Positions 7,094 through 14,439 of a DNA stretch of 19,672 nt are shown here, piece by piece. Source of the DNA: an uncultured Oscillospiraceae bacterium. Its GTDB lineage: Bacteria > Bacillota_A > Clostridia > Oscillospirales > Oscillospiraceae. Position 1 is the stretch's first letter. Each line of letters begins with the position of its first letter. A program made the translations under genes and the position numbers. A model generated the notes under the pieces. The model was not told where the DNA came from, made no database searches, and was given only the letters and a program-made list of their open reading frames with translations. The stretch lies in contig CAAFFR010000066.1 of assembly GCA_900762245.1 (NCBI GenBank), positions 1 to 19,672 on the forward strand, written 5' to 3'.

Positions 7094-8248
7094 GTGAATT
7101 TTGACAGTACCCGGGTCAAAATCGACCTGGATGCCATTTCGGCCAATTTTGATGCCATTCAGGAAAAGGTCCAGGTGCCGGTAATGGCAGTGGTGAAGGC
7201 AGATGCCTACGGCCACGGTGCCATTCAGGTAGCCCGGTTTTTGCAGAGCAAATGCGCCTTTTTTGGTGTCAGCTCCATGCTGGAAGCCATGGAACTGCGG
7301 CAGGCAGGGCTCACCACCCCCATCCTGATTCTGGGCCACACCCCCGTCAGCGCCTTTGCCACAGCCGTGCAGGAGAATATCCGTCCCACCATCTACCGCT
7401 ACGATGATGCCGTTTCCCTGTCCGAAGCCGCTTTGAAGGTAGGCAAGCTGGCCCGGTTCCACTTTGCCGTGGATACCGGCATGAGCCGGATCGGCTTTCA
7501 GGCCACCGAAGCCGACGCCGACATCTGCGCCGCCATCGCCGCCCTCCCCGGTCTGGAGCCGGAGGGCATTTTCTCCCATTTTGCCACCGCCGACTGCGAA
7601 GACCTAAGCCGCTCCCGGCAGCAGCGGGAACGCTTCGACCGTTTCTGCGCCATGCTGGAGCAGCGGGGCGTAAAACTTCCCATCCGCCACATGAACAATT
7701 CCGCCGGCCTGATGAATTTTGACCGCCACTACGGTATGGTCCGGGCAGGCATTGTCCTTTACGGCATGTACCCCAGCGCAGAAGTGGACCCCGATCTGCT
7801 TTCCCTTCGCCCCGCCCTGCAGTGGCTCAGCCGGGTGACCCATGTAAAAACCTTACCGGCAGGCCGGGAAATCAGCTACGGCGGCACCTATGTGACGACC
7901 AGAGAAACCGTAGTCGCCACCGTCCCCGTAGGCTACGCCGACGGCTACCGCCGAAGCCTCTCCGGGAAGTGCCATGTCCTGATCCGCGGCAGAAAAGCCC
8001 CCATCCTGGGCCGCATCTGCATGGACCAGCTGATGGTGGATGTTACCGGCATCCCCGATGTCACCCCCGGCGACCGGGTGACCCTGGTAGGCACCGACGG
8101 CGAAGAATCCATCTCCATGGAGGAAATCTCTGCCGTGGCTGACAGCTTCAACTACGAATTTGTCTGCGGCATCAGCCGCCGCGTTCCCAGAATCTACACC
8201 AGCGGAGGGAAAACCATTCATTCCGTCCATTACCTTACAGATACCTAA
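7094..8248 (+). CDS. alr: Alanine racemase
   Basis: Alanine racemase converts L-alanine to D-alanine for peptidoglycan, using PLP. The PLP lysine is in AVVKADAYGHG (Lys35 here) and the second catalytic residue is the tyrosine of SYGGTY (about Tyr262). RAGIVLYGMYP and GRICMDQLMVDVT are also typical. The protein is full length at about 384 residues: N-terminal barrel, then C-terminal beta domain. The frame is open from 7076. GTG at 7094 is preferred because GAGGA at 7080-7084 is well spaced from it but directly touches the alternative ATG at 7085. The gene is followed by a repeat and then the capA-like gene in the same direction, with no clear terminator between them. Confidence 0.95.
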   Translation: MNFDSTRVKIDLDAISANFDAIQEKVQVPVMAVVKADAYGHGAIQVARFLQSKCAFFGVSSMLEAMELRQAGLTTPILILGHTPVSAFATAVQENIRPTIYRYDDAVSLSEAALKVGKLARFHFAVDTGMSRIGFQATEADADICAAIAALPGLEPEGIFSHFATADCEDLSRSRQQRERFDRFCAMLEQRGVKLPIRHMNNSAGLMNFDRHYGMVRAGIVLYGMYPSAEVDPDLLSLRPALQWLSRVTHVKTLPAGREISYGGTYVTTRETVVATVPVGYADGYRRSLSGKCHVLIRGRKAPILGRICMDQLMVDVTGIPDVTPGDRVTLVGTDGEESISMEEISAVADSFNYEFVCGISRRVPRIYTSGGKTIHSVHYLTDT

Positions 8249-8252
8249 TTTT

Positions 8253-8439
8253 CTTGCCTCCCTCTTTGAGGGAGGTGGCAGCCCGAAGGGCTGACGAAGG
8301 GAGTGACCTCCCGTAGGCGTACACTCCCCCAGTCACGGCCAGCGCCGTGCCATATATTATGGTATGATTGCCACTGGCAATCATTAGAATTTGGTAATTC
8401 GCTGCGCGGAGCACCACCCCCTCAGAGAGGGGGCCAAGG
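8253..8439. repeat. Modular hairpin repeat, family R1, full copy
   Basis: The element fills most of the gap between alr and the capA-like gene. Left end CTTGCCTCCCTCTTTGAGGG and right end CTCAGAGAGGGGGCCAAGG are inverted relatives, each itself a hairpin. Inside are, in order, the stem GCCC-gaa-GGGC, the pair GGGAGTG/CACTCCC, the stem CACGGC-cagc-GCCGTG and the palindrome ATGATTGCC-act-GGCAATCAT. A second copy starts at 19492. No reading frame or transposase is present, so it resembles a MITE or a large REP-like element. The capA-like gene's ribosome binding site begins just beyond its right end. Confidence 0.8.
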
Positions 8440-8467
8440 TCAGATACAACAAAAAGGAGGAAACCCT

Positions 8468-9928
8468 ATGTCCCGTAATCCCCGCCGTATGGGCGGATTG
8501 GGCACCTTTGTTGCCATTTTGCTGATTCTCGCCATCATCGCCGCCACCGGCTATGTGGTCTGGCTGTGCATCGATCTGGTCAACAAGGAAGCCCCCACCG
8601 TACCCACCAATACCGTGGCTCTGCCCACAGAGGAAGCCGCTCCCACCACAGAAACCACCGTCCCCCCCACTACCGAGCCTCCCCCGGAGCCGGAGCGGGT
8701 CATCGCCACCGCCACCATCAGCGCCCAGGGCGACCTGCTGATGCATAAGCCCGTCTTCGATACCTGCCGCCAGAGCGACGGAAGCTATAATTTCGGTTCC
8801 ATCTTCCGCTACCTGACGGACACCCTGAATACCTTCGACTACTCCATGGCAAACCTGGAGACCACCTTCGGCGGCGACAACTACAAATATCAGGGCAACC
8901 CCGAGTTTAACTGCCCCGATCCCCTGGCCGCCGATGTCAGGGAAGCTGGCTACGACATGCTGATGACCGCCAACAACCACGCCGCCGATACCCGTGCCGA
9001 CGGCATCGTCCGCACCGTTGAGGTTGTCCGGGAAGCCGGCCTCGGCACGTTGGGCACCCAGCTTAATGACGAGGAGCCCAAGTATTCCATCGTGGATATC
9101 AACGGCATCAAAGTCGGCATGGTCTGCTACACCTACGCCTACAGCCACGACGGCACCAACTTCTCCCTCAACGGCCTGATGCCCATTAAGGACGTAGGCA
9201 CCGTCAATTTCTTCATGAACAACAATCTGGAAAAGCTCTACACCGAGGTAGAGGCCATCATGGAAAAAATGAAGGCAGAGGGTGCCGAAGCCACCATGAT
9301 GTTCATCCACTGGGGCGTGGAATACCAGACCAAGGAAAACGGCACCCAGAACAAGATCGCCCAGCGCCTGTGCGACATGGGCTTCGATGTCATCGTGGGC
9401 GGCCATCCCCATGTTGTCCAGCCTATTCGCCTGGTGGAAAGCACCGTTGACCCCGACCACAAGACCATCTGCATGTACTCTCTGGGCAACGCCGTGTCCA
9501 ACCAGCGCACCGGCTACAGCAACCTCTTCCCCGCAGGCTACACCGAGGACGGCGTTCTGCTGAGCGTCACCTTCGAGAAGTATTCCGACGGTAAGGTCTA
9601 CGTTTCCTCCACTGACATCATCCCCACCTGGGTGAATATGCACACCACCGACGGTGTCAAGGAATACAATATCCTGCCTCTGGCCGACAGCACCCGGGAC
9701 ACCTGGCGGGAAACCCTGGGCCTCAACGACAACACCATCGGCCCTGCCGAAAAGTCCTATAACCGCACCATGGGCATCGTCGGCGAAGGCCTCACCGAGA
9801 TCCAGGATTACCTGTCCCAGGCCAAGATCGACCGGGAAGAATACTACTATAACCTGGCCCATAACCCCCAGCTTCTGGAAACCGAAGCCCCCGCTACCAC
9901 CGCAGAAACCCTCCCCAACGCCGCATAA
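8468..9928 (+). CDS. CapA-family protein (PGA_cap, metallophosphatase fold), membrane-anchored
   Basis: ATG at 8468 is chosen because AAGGAGG lies just before it at 8454-8460; the longer frame from 8303 runs through the repeat. The protein has 486 residues. Residues 12-33 are one hydrophobic segment (uncleaved signal anchor), followed by a Thr/Pro/Glu-rich linker to about residue 78. The rest is a CapA domain, with ISAQGDLLMHKPVF, TANNHAADTRADGI, IHWGVEYQ and VGGHPHVVQPI carrying the likely metal-binding Asp, Asn and His residues. CapA is best known from poly-gamma-glutamate capsule synthesis. No capB or capC is nearby, so the role in this organism is open. It may be co-transcribed with alr. 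A terminator follows. Confidence 0.9.
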   Translation: MSRNPRRMGGLGTFVAILLILAIIAATGYVVWLCIDLVNKEAPTVPTNTVALPTEEAAPTTETTVPPTTEPPPEPERVIATATISAQGDLLMHKPVFDTCRQSDGSYNFGSIFRYLTDTLNTFDYSMANLETTFGGDNYKYQGNPEFNCPDPLAADVREAGYDMLMTANNHAADTRADGIVRTVEVVREAGLGTLGTQLNDEEPKYSIVDINGIKVGMVCYTYAYSHDGTNFSLNGLMPIKDVGTVNFFMNNNLEKLYTEVEAIMEKMKAEGAEATMMFIHWGVEYQTKENGTQNKIAQRLCDMGFDVIVGGHPHVVQPIRLVESTVDPDHKTICMYSLGNAVSNQRTGYSNLFPAGYTEDGVLLSVTFEKYSDGKVYVSSTDIIPTWVNMHTTDGVKEYNILPLADSTRDTWRETLGLNDNTIGPAEKSYNRTMGIVGEGLTEIQDYLSQAKIDREEYYYNLAHNPQLLETEAPATTAETLPNAA

Positions 9929-9932
9929 CCAC

Positions 9933-9965
9933 AAAGACCCAGCCGCTTCAAGCGGCTGGGTCTTT
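9933..9965. terminator. Bidirectional terminator between the capA-like gene and rodA
   Basis: AAAGACCCAGCCGCT at 9933-9947 pairs with AGCGGCTGGGTCTTT at 9951-9965, a 15-bp stem. Its ends give A- and T-rich flanks on both strands, and it sits between convergent genes, three bases from the end of rodA. Confidence 0.85.
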
Positions 9966-9967
9966 GA

Positions 9968-11131
9968 TTATCCCCGGAAGGGTTGTACATATCGTTCGTG
10001 GCTTTGGGACGATGGCCTTGCATGGGCACCGGAAACCAGTCCCAGCATGGCAAAAATGGTAACGACGGAGGACGCGCCGTAGCTGATCAGAGGCAGCGTC
10101 AGGCCGATAACGGGCATAACACCGATGCACATGCCCACATTGATCATGACCTGGAACATCAGTGCAGAGCCTGCACCGAAGCACACCAGACGGCGCATGT
10201 AGTCCTGACACCGCACGCCCACATAGAAGCACCGGGCAATGATAGCCAGTTCCAGCAGCATAATGCCCACACAGCCGAAGAAGCCCAGTTCCTCACCAAT
10301 GGAGGAGAAGATGTAGTCCGTATGCTGGGCATACAGGGCACCCGCCTGGGTACGGTTGCCATTGAACAGGCCCTGGCCTGTCAGACCGCCGCCGGTCAGA
10401 GAACGCAGATTGATGATAGAGTGGTAGCGTTCGTTGGTGCCGGAGGCATCCAGACTGGGATCAAACAGGATCAGGATACGGTTTCGCTGATAGCCGTCCA
10501 GAAAATTCCACAGGATGGGGAAAGCCGCCGCAATGCAGCCGATGGCCGCCGCGAACCACCACAGGCTGACACCGCCTGCAAAGGTCATGCCGATAAAGAT
10601 GAACACGAAGATCAGGGAAACGCCCATGTCAGAAGACAGCGCCAGATTCAGGCCAACCAGTGCCAGCAGATGCATACCCATGTGAATGACAGACATCGGA
10701 TGGGAAATACGGTTCTGATGGGACGACATGACCGAAGCCATGATGATAACGTAAGTAATTTTGCAGATCTCCGCAGGCTGGATGTTAAAGGGCAGCAGGG
10801 GGATGTTCAGCCAGCTTCGGTTGCCGGAACCGTGGTCATCACCGAAGGGGATCAGCATCAGAAGCAGCACGCAGTTAAAGGCTACCAGCAGCCACCGGTG
10901 CTCCGACAGCATGTCCAGGTCCACGCAGGAGATCAGAATATATGCCACCACGCCCATGCCGATTGCCACCAGCTGCAGCGCGATATAGCGGAAATTGCCT
11001 TCAAATTTCGCCGCCGTGGTAGCGCTGGCAATGCAGACAACACCAATGCAGGCCACGATCAGACACAGGATCAGCAGGATCATGTCGCCTTTTTTTGTAA
11101 AATCCTTCAATTCTTCCAGATAACGGCGCAC
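9968..11131 (-). CDS. rodA: SEDS-family peptidoglycan glycosyltransferase, RodA/FtsW-like
   Basis: SEDS proteins polymerise lipid II into glycan strands in the membrane, together with a class B PBP. The protein has 387 residues, with about ten hydrophobic helices. Characteristic motifs are GNRSWLNI, IQPAEICKITYVI, RSLTGGGLTGQGLFNG, the conserved HTDYIFSSIGEELGF loop with its key aspartate, and LPLISYGASS. The start is GTG (complement of 11129-11131), with GGAGGAG 7 bp upstream; the nearby ATG is out of frame. RodA rather than FtsW or SpoVE is chosen from overall look only. No partner PBP is next to it. Confidence 0.88.
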   Translation of the reverse strand: MRRYLEELKDFTKKGDMILLILCLIVACIGVVCIASATTAAKFEGNFRYIALQLVAIGMGVVAYILISCVDLDMLSEHRWLLVAFNCVLLLMLIPFGDDHGSGNRSWLNIPLLPFNIQPAEICKITYVIIMASVMSSHQNRISHPMSVIHMGMHLLALVGLNLALSSDMGVSLIFVFIFIGMTFAGGVSLWWFAAAIGCIAAAFPILWNFLDGYQRNRILILFDPSLDASGTNERYHSIINLRSLTGGGLTGQGLFNGNRTQAGALYAQHTDYIFSSIGEELGFFGCVGIMLLELAIIARCFYVGVRCQDYMRRLVCFGAGSALMFQVMINVGMCIGVMPVIGLTLPLISYGASSVVTIFAMLGLVSGAHARPSSQSHERYVQPFRG

Positions 11132-11164
11132 ATTCTCTCCTCCTTTTTTCAGATTCTTCCGTAA

Positions 11165-11193
11165 ATTATACCATTGATCGCCTCAAAAGTAAA
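11165..11193 (-). promoter_or_regulatory. Sigma-A promoter of rodA
   Basis: On the minus strand TTTACT (complement of 11188-11193) and TATAAT (complement of 11165-11170) are 17 bp apart, with a TGG extended element before the -10. Confidence 0.7.
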
Positions 11194-11216
11194 TAGACGA
11201 AATGTGAACAAAACGA

Positions 11217-11244
11217 TCCGGACAGGGAGTACTCCCTGCCCGGA
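11217..11244 (-). terminator. Probable terminator of the MATE gene
   Basis: TCCGG-a-CAGGGAG at 11217-11229 pairs with CTCCCTG-c-CCGGA at 11232-11244, a 12-bp stem with one mismatch. On the minus strand it is followed by ATCGTTTTGTT, a modest T-run. It lies about 235 bp beyond the MATE stop because a repeat element sits between them. Confidence 0.55.
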
Positions 11245-11250
11245 TGGCGT

Positions 11251-11475
11251 AAATCGTAATTTATCGATGTGTATCGAACAACGCATGTCATTGCGAGGAG
11301 GGCGAAGCCCGACGTGGGACCGAAGGGAATGCCTGTGGTGCAATCCCCTACAAGATTTCGGAATGTATCGTTTTTTCATGCTACGGGGACATTTGGAGGG
11401 GATTGCCACGCCAGTGTGAGCACTGGCTCGCAATGACATCTATATTTCGACACATTGGCAAATGCCCATTTATGA
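11251..11475. repeat. ATTGCGAG palindromic element, copy A (MITE-like)
   Basis: The inner element at 11285-11439 (155 bp) has perfect 13-bp terminal inverted repeats, ATGTCATTGCGAG and CTCGCAATGACAT. Within it are GGGCgaaGCCC, GCAATCCCC paired with GGGGATTGC, and CCAGTGtgagCACTGG. Outer arms (11251-11284 and 11440-11475) are also weakly inverted relative to each other and match the outer arms of copy B. There is no coding capacity. It lies between the stop codon of the MATE gene and its probable terminator. Confidence 0.8.
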
Positions 11476-11479
11476 ACGG

Positions 11480-12847
11480 TTAATTTTCAAACAAGGGCTT
11501 GATCTTCTGGCGGTAGATCTTACCGAAGAAGAAAGCGGTTACCGCGCCGCTGACCACCTCTGCAATGGGATAAGACAGCCACACCAGATTCACGCTGCCG
11601 CTGAGGCTCAGCAGGTAGGCTGCGGGCAGCAGTACGAACATCTGGCGGCACAGGGATGTAATGGTTGCATACATGCCGTTGCCCAGAGCCTGGAAGCTGG
11701 CACCCAGAGAAATGCAGACCGCTGCGATGGGGAAGCTCCAGCTGATGGTCCGCAGCGCGGCCCGTCCGATCTCCAGGAAGGTGTCGCTGGGGTTGAACAT
11801 ACCCAGCAGCGCATCCGGAATCAGCTGGAAGCAGGCAAAGCCGCACAGCATCAGCACCAGAGCGGCACCGCAGGCCAGCTTCAGGATTTTGACGATACGC
11901 TCGGGTTTCCGGGCACCGTAGTTGAAGGCAATGATGGAAATGGTGGCACCGTTGATGCCGAACAGAGGCATAAAGAAGAAGCTCTGGAGCTTGAAGTAGA
12001 TGCCGAAGACGCTGGTAGCAGTCTCGGTGAAGCCCTGAAGGATCTGGTTCATACCGAAGTTCATGACCGAGCCGATGCCGTTCATGATGACGGAGGGGAT
12101 CCCCACGGTGAGGATCTGCTTGACGATCTGGCCGTTCAGCTTCAGATAGCGGACACCGTACTGCACCTCGGGATTGAGCCTGTCGTTCAGGAAATAACCC
12201 AGCACAGCAGCAATCCACTGGCCAATGACAGTCGCCCAGGCGGCGCCGGCAATGCCCATGGCAGGCAGTCCGAACCAGCCGAAAATAAAGACAGGGTCCA
12301 GAAGGATGTTGATGATAGCACCCGTAGCCTGGGTAATCATGGAATGGACGGTACGTCCGGTGGACTGCAGCAGACGCTCGCTCAGGATCTGCATAAAAGA
12401 GCCCAGACTCAGCAGACAGCAGATGCGGGTATAGGCAATGCCGCCTTCCACAGTCTCTGCAACGTTGGACTGCATCTCAAAATAGGGCCGCACGCCGAAC
12501 ATGCCGAAGATCATGAAAGCCACAGTCACAATGACCATCAGCACCATGCCGTTGCCGGCAGTATGGTTGGCTGCCTCCTGGTTCCGTTCGCCAAGGCTTT
12601 TGCTCAGCAGGGAATTGACACCCACGCCGATGCCCACGGCAAAGCCGATCTGCAGATTCTGCACCGGGAAGGCCAGAGACAGTGCCGTGACGGCACTCTC
12701 AGAAATCTGAGAAACGTAGATGCTGTCCACCACGTTGTACAGTGCCTGCACCAGCATGGACATAATCATGGGCAGCGCCATATTCACCAGCAGCCTGCCC
12801 ACCGGCATAACACCCATTTTGTTTTCTTTTAATGTAGCTGTACTCAT
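11480..12847 (-). CDS. MATE family efflux transporter
   Basis: MATE proteins export cationic drugs or metabolites in exchange for Na+ or H+ across the cytoplasmic membrane. The protein is 455 residues with about twelve hydrophobic helices in two related halves. Typical stretches are LPMIMSMLVQALYNVVDSIY near residue 25, the QSTGRT-HSM-TQ segment, and LDPVFIFGWFGLPAMGIAGAAWAT about residue 190. The second half holds MNQILQGF and IIAFNYGARKPER. The ATG at 12847 has AAGGAG about 9 bp before it. It is a single gene on the minus strand with its own promoter. The substrate cannot be told from sequence. Confidence 0.93.
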   Translation of the reverse strand: MSTATLKENKMGVMPVGRLLVNMALPMIMSMLVQALYNVVDSIYVSQISESAVTALSLAFPVQNLQIGFAVGIGVGVNSLLSKSLGERNQEAANHTAGNGMVLMVIVTVAFMIFGMFGVRPYFEMQSNVAETVEGGIAYTRICCLLSLGSFMQILSERLLQSTGRTVHSMITQATGAIINILLDPVFIFGWFGLPAMGIAGAAWATVIGQWIAAVLGYFLNDRLNPEVQYGVRYLKLNGQIVKQILTVGIPSVIMNGIGSVMNFGMNQILQGFTETATSVFGIYFKLQSFFFMPLFGINGATISIIAFNYGARKPERIVKILKLACGAALVLMLCGFACFQLIPDALLGMFNPSDTFLEIGRAALRTISWSFPIAAVCISLGASFQALGNGMYATITSLCRQMFVLLPAAYLLSLSGSVNLVWLSYPIAEVVSGAVTAFFFGKIYRQKIKPLFEN

Positions 12848-12881
12848 ATTTTCTCCTTGATATATTAACTTTCCGTTCCTA

Positions 12882-12909
12882 ATTATACAGAAAAACCGTA
12901 ATATTGCAA
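12882..12909 (-). promoter_or_regulatory. Promoter of the MATE gene
   Basis: On the minus strand TTGCAA (complement of 12904-12909) and TATAAT (complement of 12882-12887) are 16 bp apart, about 35 bp before the start codon. Confidence 0.6.
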
Positions 12910-12945
12910 TACTCTCATTCTACAAAAAATCCCCCCATTTTACCC

Positions 12946-12974
12946 TTGACGCTGTTGAAATTTCGGGGTATAAT
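12946..12974 (+). promoter_or_regulatory. Sigma-A promoter of the YitT-family gene
   Basis: TTGACG at 12946-12951 and TATAAT at 12969-12974 are 17 bp apart. Transcription would start near 12981, leaving a leader of about 87 nt that contains the attenuator-like structure. Confidence 0.8.
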
Positions 12975-12985
12975 AAAAAAGTAAT

Positions 12986-13042
12986 AGGCGCAACGCCTCG
13001 ATCCACGTCTGTTAGGGAAAATTCTCGGCAGGCGTGTTTTTT
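12986..13042 (+). promoter_or_regulatory. Attenuator-like leader of the YitT-family gene
   Basis: AGGCG (12986-12990) can pair with CGCCT (12994-12998). The same ACGCCT (12993-12998) can instead pair with AGGCGT (13030-13035), followed by GTTTTTT, which would make a terminator. The two pairings exclude each other, as in transcription attenuation or a small riboswitch. I recognise no known riboswitch consensus here. Confidence 0.45.
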
Positions 13043-13067
13043 GTTGCAACGAAAGGACGGTTTTTCC

Positions 13068-13940
13068 ATGGCAAGAAAAGAGCTCCACAGACAGCGGCTG
13101 CTGTCGCTGCTGCTGGTTTTGGTGGGCAATATCCTTTATACATTTACGGTGAAGCTGTTTTTGCTGCCGGCAGGTCTCATCAGCTGCGGCACCACAGGTC
13201 TGGCCATGACCGTCAACCATCTGACCGGCATCCCCATTTCCGGCTTCATTTTTGTTTTCAACATCGCCATGCTGGTTCTCGGCTGGTGCCTTCTCGGCCG
13301 CCAGTTTGCCCTGACTACAGTGTTCTCCTCCCTGTTCTACCCCATTGCCCTGGAGATCCTGAACACTACCCTGGGAGATGTCCGGATCACCCAGAATCTG
13401 CTGCTGAATACCCTCTACGCCGGTCTGGGACTGGGCTGTTCTCTGGGTATGGTGATCCGGGGCGGCGCCTCCACCGGCGGCATGGATATCCCCCCGCTGG
13501 TGCTGAAAAAGCTGCTGAATATCCCTGTGACTGTCAGCCTGTGGACCTTCGATTTCTGTATCATGCTGTCTCAGATGACCTTCCATCCTGCCGAGGACCT
13601 GCTCTACGGTGTTCTGCTGCTCATGGTGATTTCCTTTGCCCTGAACAAAGTCCTGCTGATGGGCACCAGCCGTACAGAGGTCAAAATCGTCAGCAGCAAG
13701 GCCGATGACCTGCGCATTGCCATTCTCTCCCAGGTAGACCGGGGTGTTACCATCCTCCACGGCGAGGGCGGCTACCTCCATACCCCCACGGAAGTAATCC
13801 TCAGCGTGGTATCCAACCACGAAATGCCCAAGCTGGAACGTCTGGCCCGGGAAATTGATCCCGAGTGCTTCATGATCGTCAGCCGCGTCACGGAAGTCTG
13901 GGGCCGGGGCTTCTCCCACAGTAAGGAATACCGGAAATGA
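13068..13940 (+). CDS. YitT family membrane protein with C-terminal DUF2179 domain
   Basis: ATG at 13068 is preferred, with AAGGA at 13053-13057; an in-frame TTG at 13041 lies in the leader T-run. The 290-residue protein has about five or six hydrophobic helices (residues 10-175), including the family's LPAGLISCGTTGLAM and IRGGASTGGMDIPPLVL. A cytoplasmic DUF2179 domain follows (DRGVTILHGEGGYLHTPTEV, ending FMIVSRVTEVWGRGFS). The family is widespread in Firmicutes and its molecular function is unsettled. It is transcribed alone, away from the MATE gene. Confidence 0.92.
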   Translation: MARKELHRQRLLSLLLVLVGNILYTFTVKLFLLPAGLISCGTTGLAMTVNHLTGIPISGFIFVFNIAMLVLGWCLLGRQFALTTVFSSLFYPIALEILNTTLGDVRITQNLLLNTLYAGLGLGCSLGMVIRGGASTGGMDIPPLVLKKLLNIPVTVSLWTFDFCIMLSQMTFHPAEDLLYGVLLLMVISFALNKVLLMGTSRTEVKIVSSKADDLRIAILSQVDRGVTILHGEGGYLHTPTEVILSVVSNHEMPKLERLAREIDPECFMIVSRVTEVWGRGFSHSKEYRK

Positions 13941-13946
13941 TCTGTT

Positions 13947-14225
13947 AAATGGCATTTGTCGATGTGTCGAAATATAGATGTCATTGCGAGGAGGGCGAAG
14001 CCCGACGTGGGACCGAAGGGAATGCCTGTGGTGCAATCCCCTCCAAAGGTCTGCGCAGGAATTAAAAACGATACTATCTAGAAACTTGCAGGGGATTGCC
14101 ACGCCAGTGTGCGCACTACGACGCGCTAAGAGCCGCCTTCAGCGGTTGCGCTCTGTACGTGCTGCGGCACAGTGGCTCGCAATGACATACGTTGTTTGAT
14201 ACAGCGTGATCAATTGCGATTTATC
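13947..14225. repeat. ATTGCGAG palindromic element, copy B (MITE-like), with enlarged hairpin
   Basis: The inner element at 13978-14189 (212 bp) has the same 13-bp terminal inverted repeats as copy A and the same left core (GAGGAGGGCGAAGCCCGACG). Its right hairpin, CCAGTG...CAC, has the 4-nt loop of copy A replaced by about 57 nt that themselves fold (CCGC-cttca-GCGG). The outer left arm (13947-13977) matches the right outer arm of copy A in reverse complement, and the outer right arm (14190-14225) matches the left one. It sits between the stop of the YitT-family gene and its terminator. Confidence 0.8.
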
Positions 14226-14241
14226 CAAACACCTCCCATTC

Positions 14242-14273
14242 ACCGGCACGCCAACAGGCGTGCCGGTTCTTTT
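14242..14273 (+). terminator. Rho-independent terminator after the YitT-family gene
   Basis: ACCGGCACGCC at 14242-14252 pairs with GGCGTGCCGGT at 14257-14267 around AACA, followed by TCTTTT. It is about 300 bp beyond the stop codon, with repeat copy B between. Confidence 0.8.
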
Positions 14274-14324
14274 CCTGCAAAAATAAACAAATTTAGGCAA
14301 CTTTGGACTAGCCTATACAAACAA

Positions 14325-14362
14325 TGTGTGTTATACTGGTTGTGTGTTATATCGATACACAC
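14325..14362 (+). promoter_or_regulatory. Promoter and possible operator of the metV-rnfC/metV/metF operon
   Basis: TGTTATACT at 14329-14337 is an extended -10 element with no clear -35. TGTGTGTTATA occurs twice, at 14325-14335 and 14341-14351. GTGTGT (14342-14347) and ACACAC (14357-14362) form an inverted repeat just downstream of the -10, which could be a regulator site. No regulator is identified. Confidence 0.45.
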
Positions 14363-14376
14363 GCACCAATTCAAAC

Positions 14377-14410
14377 TTAGGCAGTCTGCCCGGGGGCAGA
14401 CTGGCATAAG
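14377..14410 (+). promoter_or_regulatory. Strong hairpin in the leader of the MTHFR operon
   Basis: CAGTCTGCCC (14382-14391) pairs with GGGCAGACTG (14394-14403), extended outside by CTTA/TAAG. No T-run follows, so it is not a simple terminator. It may stabilise the mRNA or be part of a regulatory leader. Confidence 0.5.
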
Positions 14411-14439
14411 CTTCACAAATCTGTAAGGAAGGTGAGCAA

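Noticed and set aside
8253..8439. Repeat considered as an integron attC site or an insertion sequence
   Set aside because: There is no integrase, cassette array or transposase, and the ends do not show attC R/L boxes that I can recognise.
8384..9934. Long open frame (516 codons) on the minus strand opposite the capA-like gene
   Set aside because: Its composition is that of an antisense shadow (Gly/Val/His-rich, no family motifs), while the plus frame has clear CapA motifs and a ribosome binding site.
11174..11419. Short frames inside ATTGCGAG copy A, and a related one in copy B (13978-14199)
   Set aside because: They share sequence only because the DNA repeat is shared; there is no ribosome binding site and the frames break at different places.
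12986..13042. Known riboswitch or T-box in the YitT-family leader
   Set aside because: I see no T-box sequence or other consensus I know; only the alternative pairing is supported.
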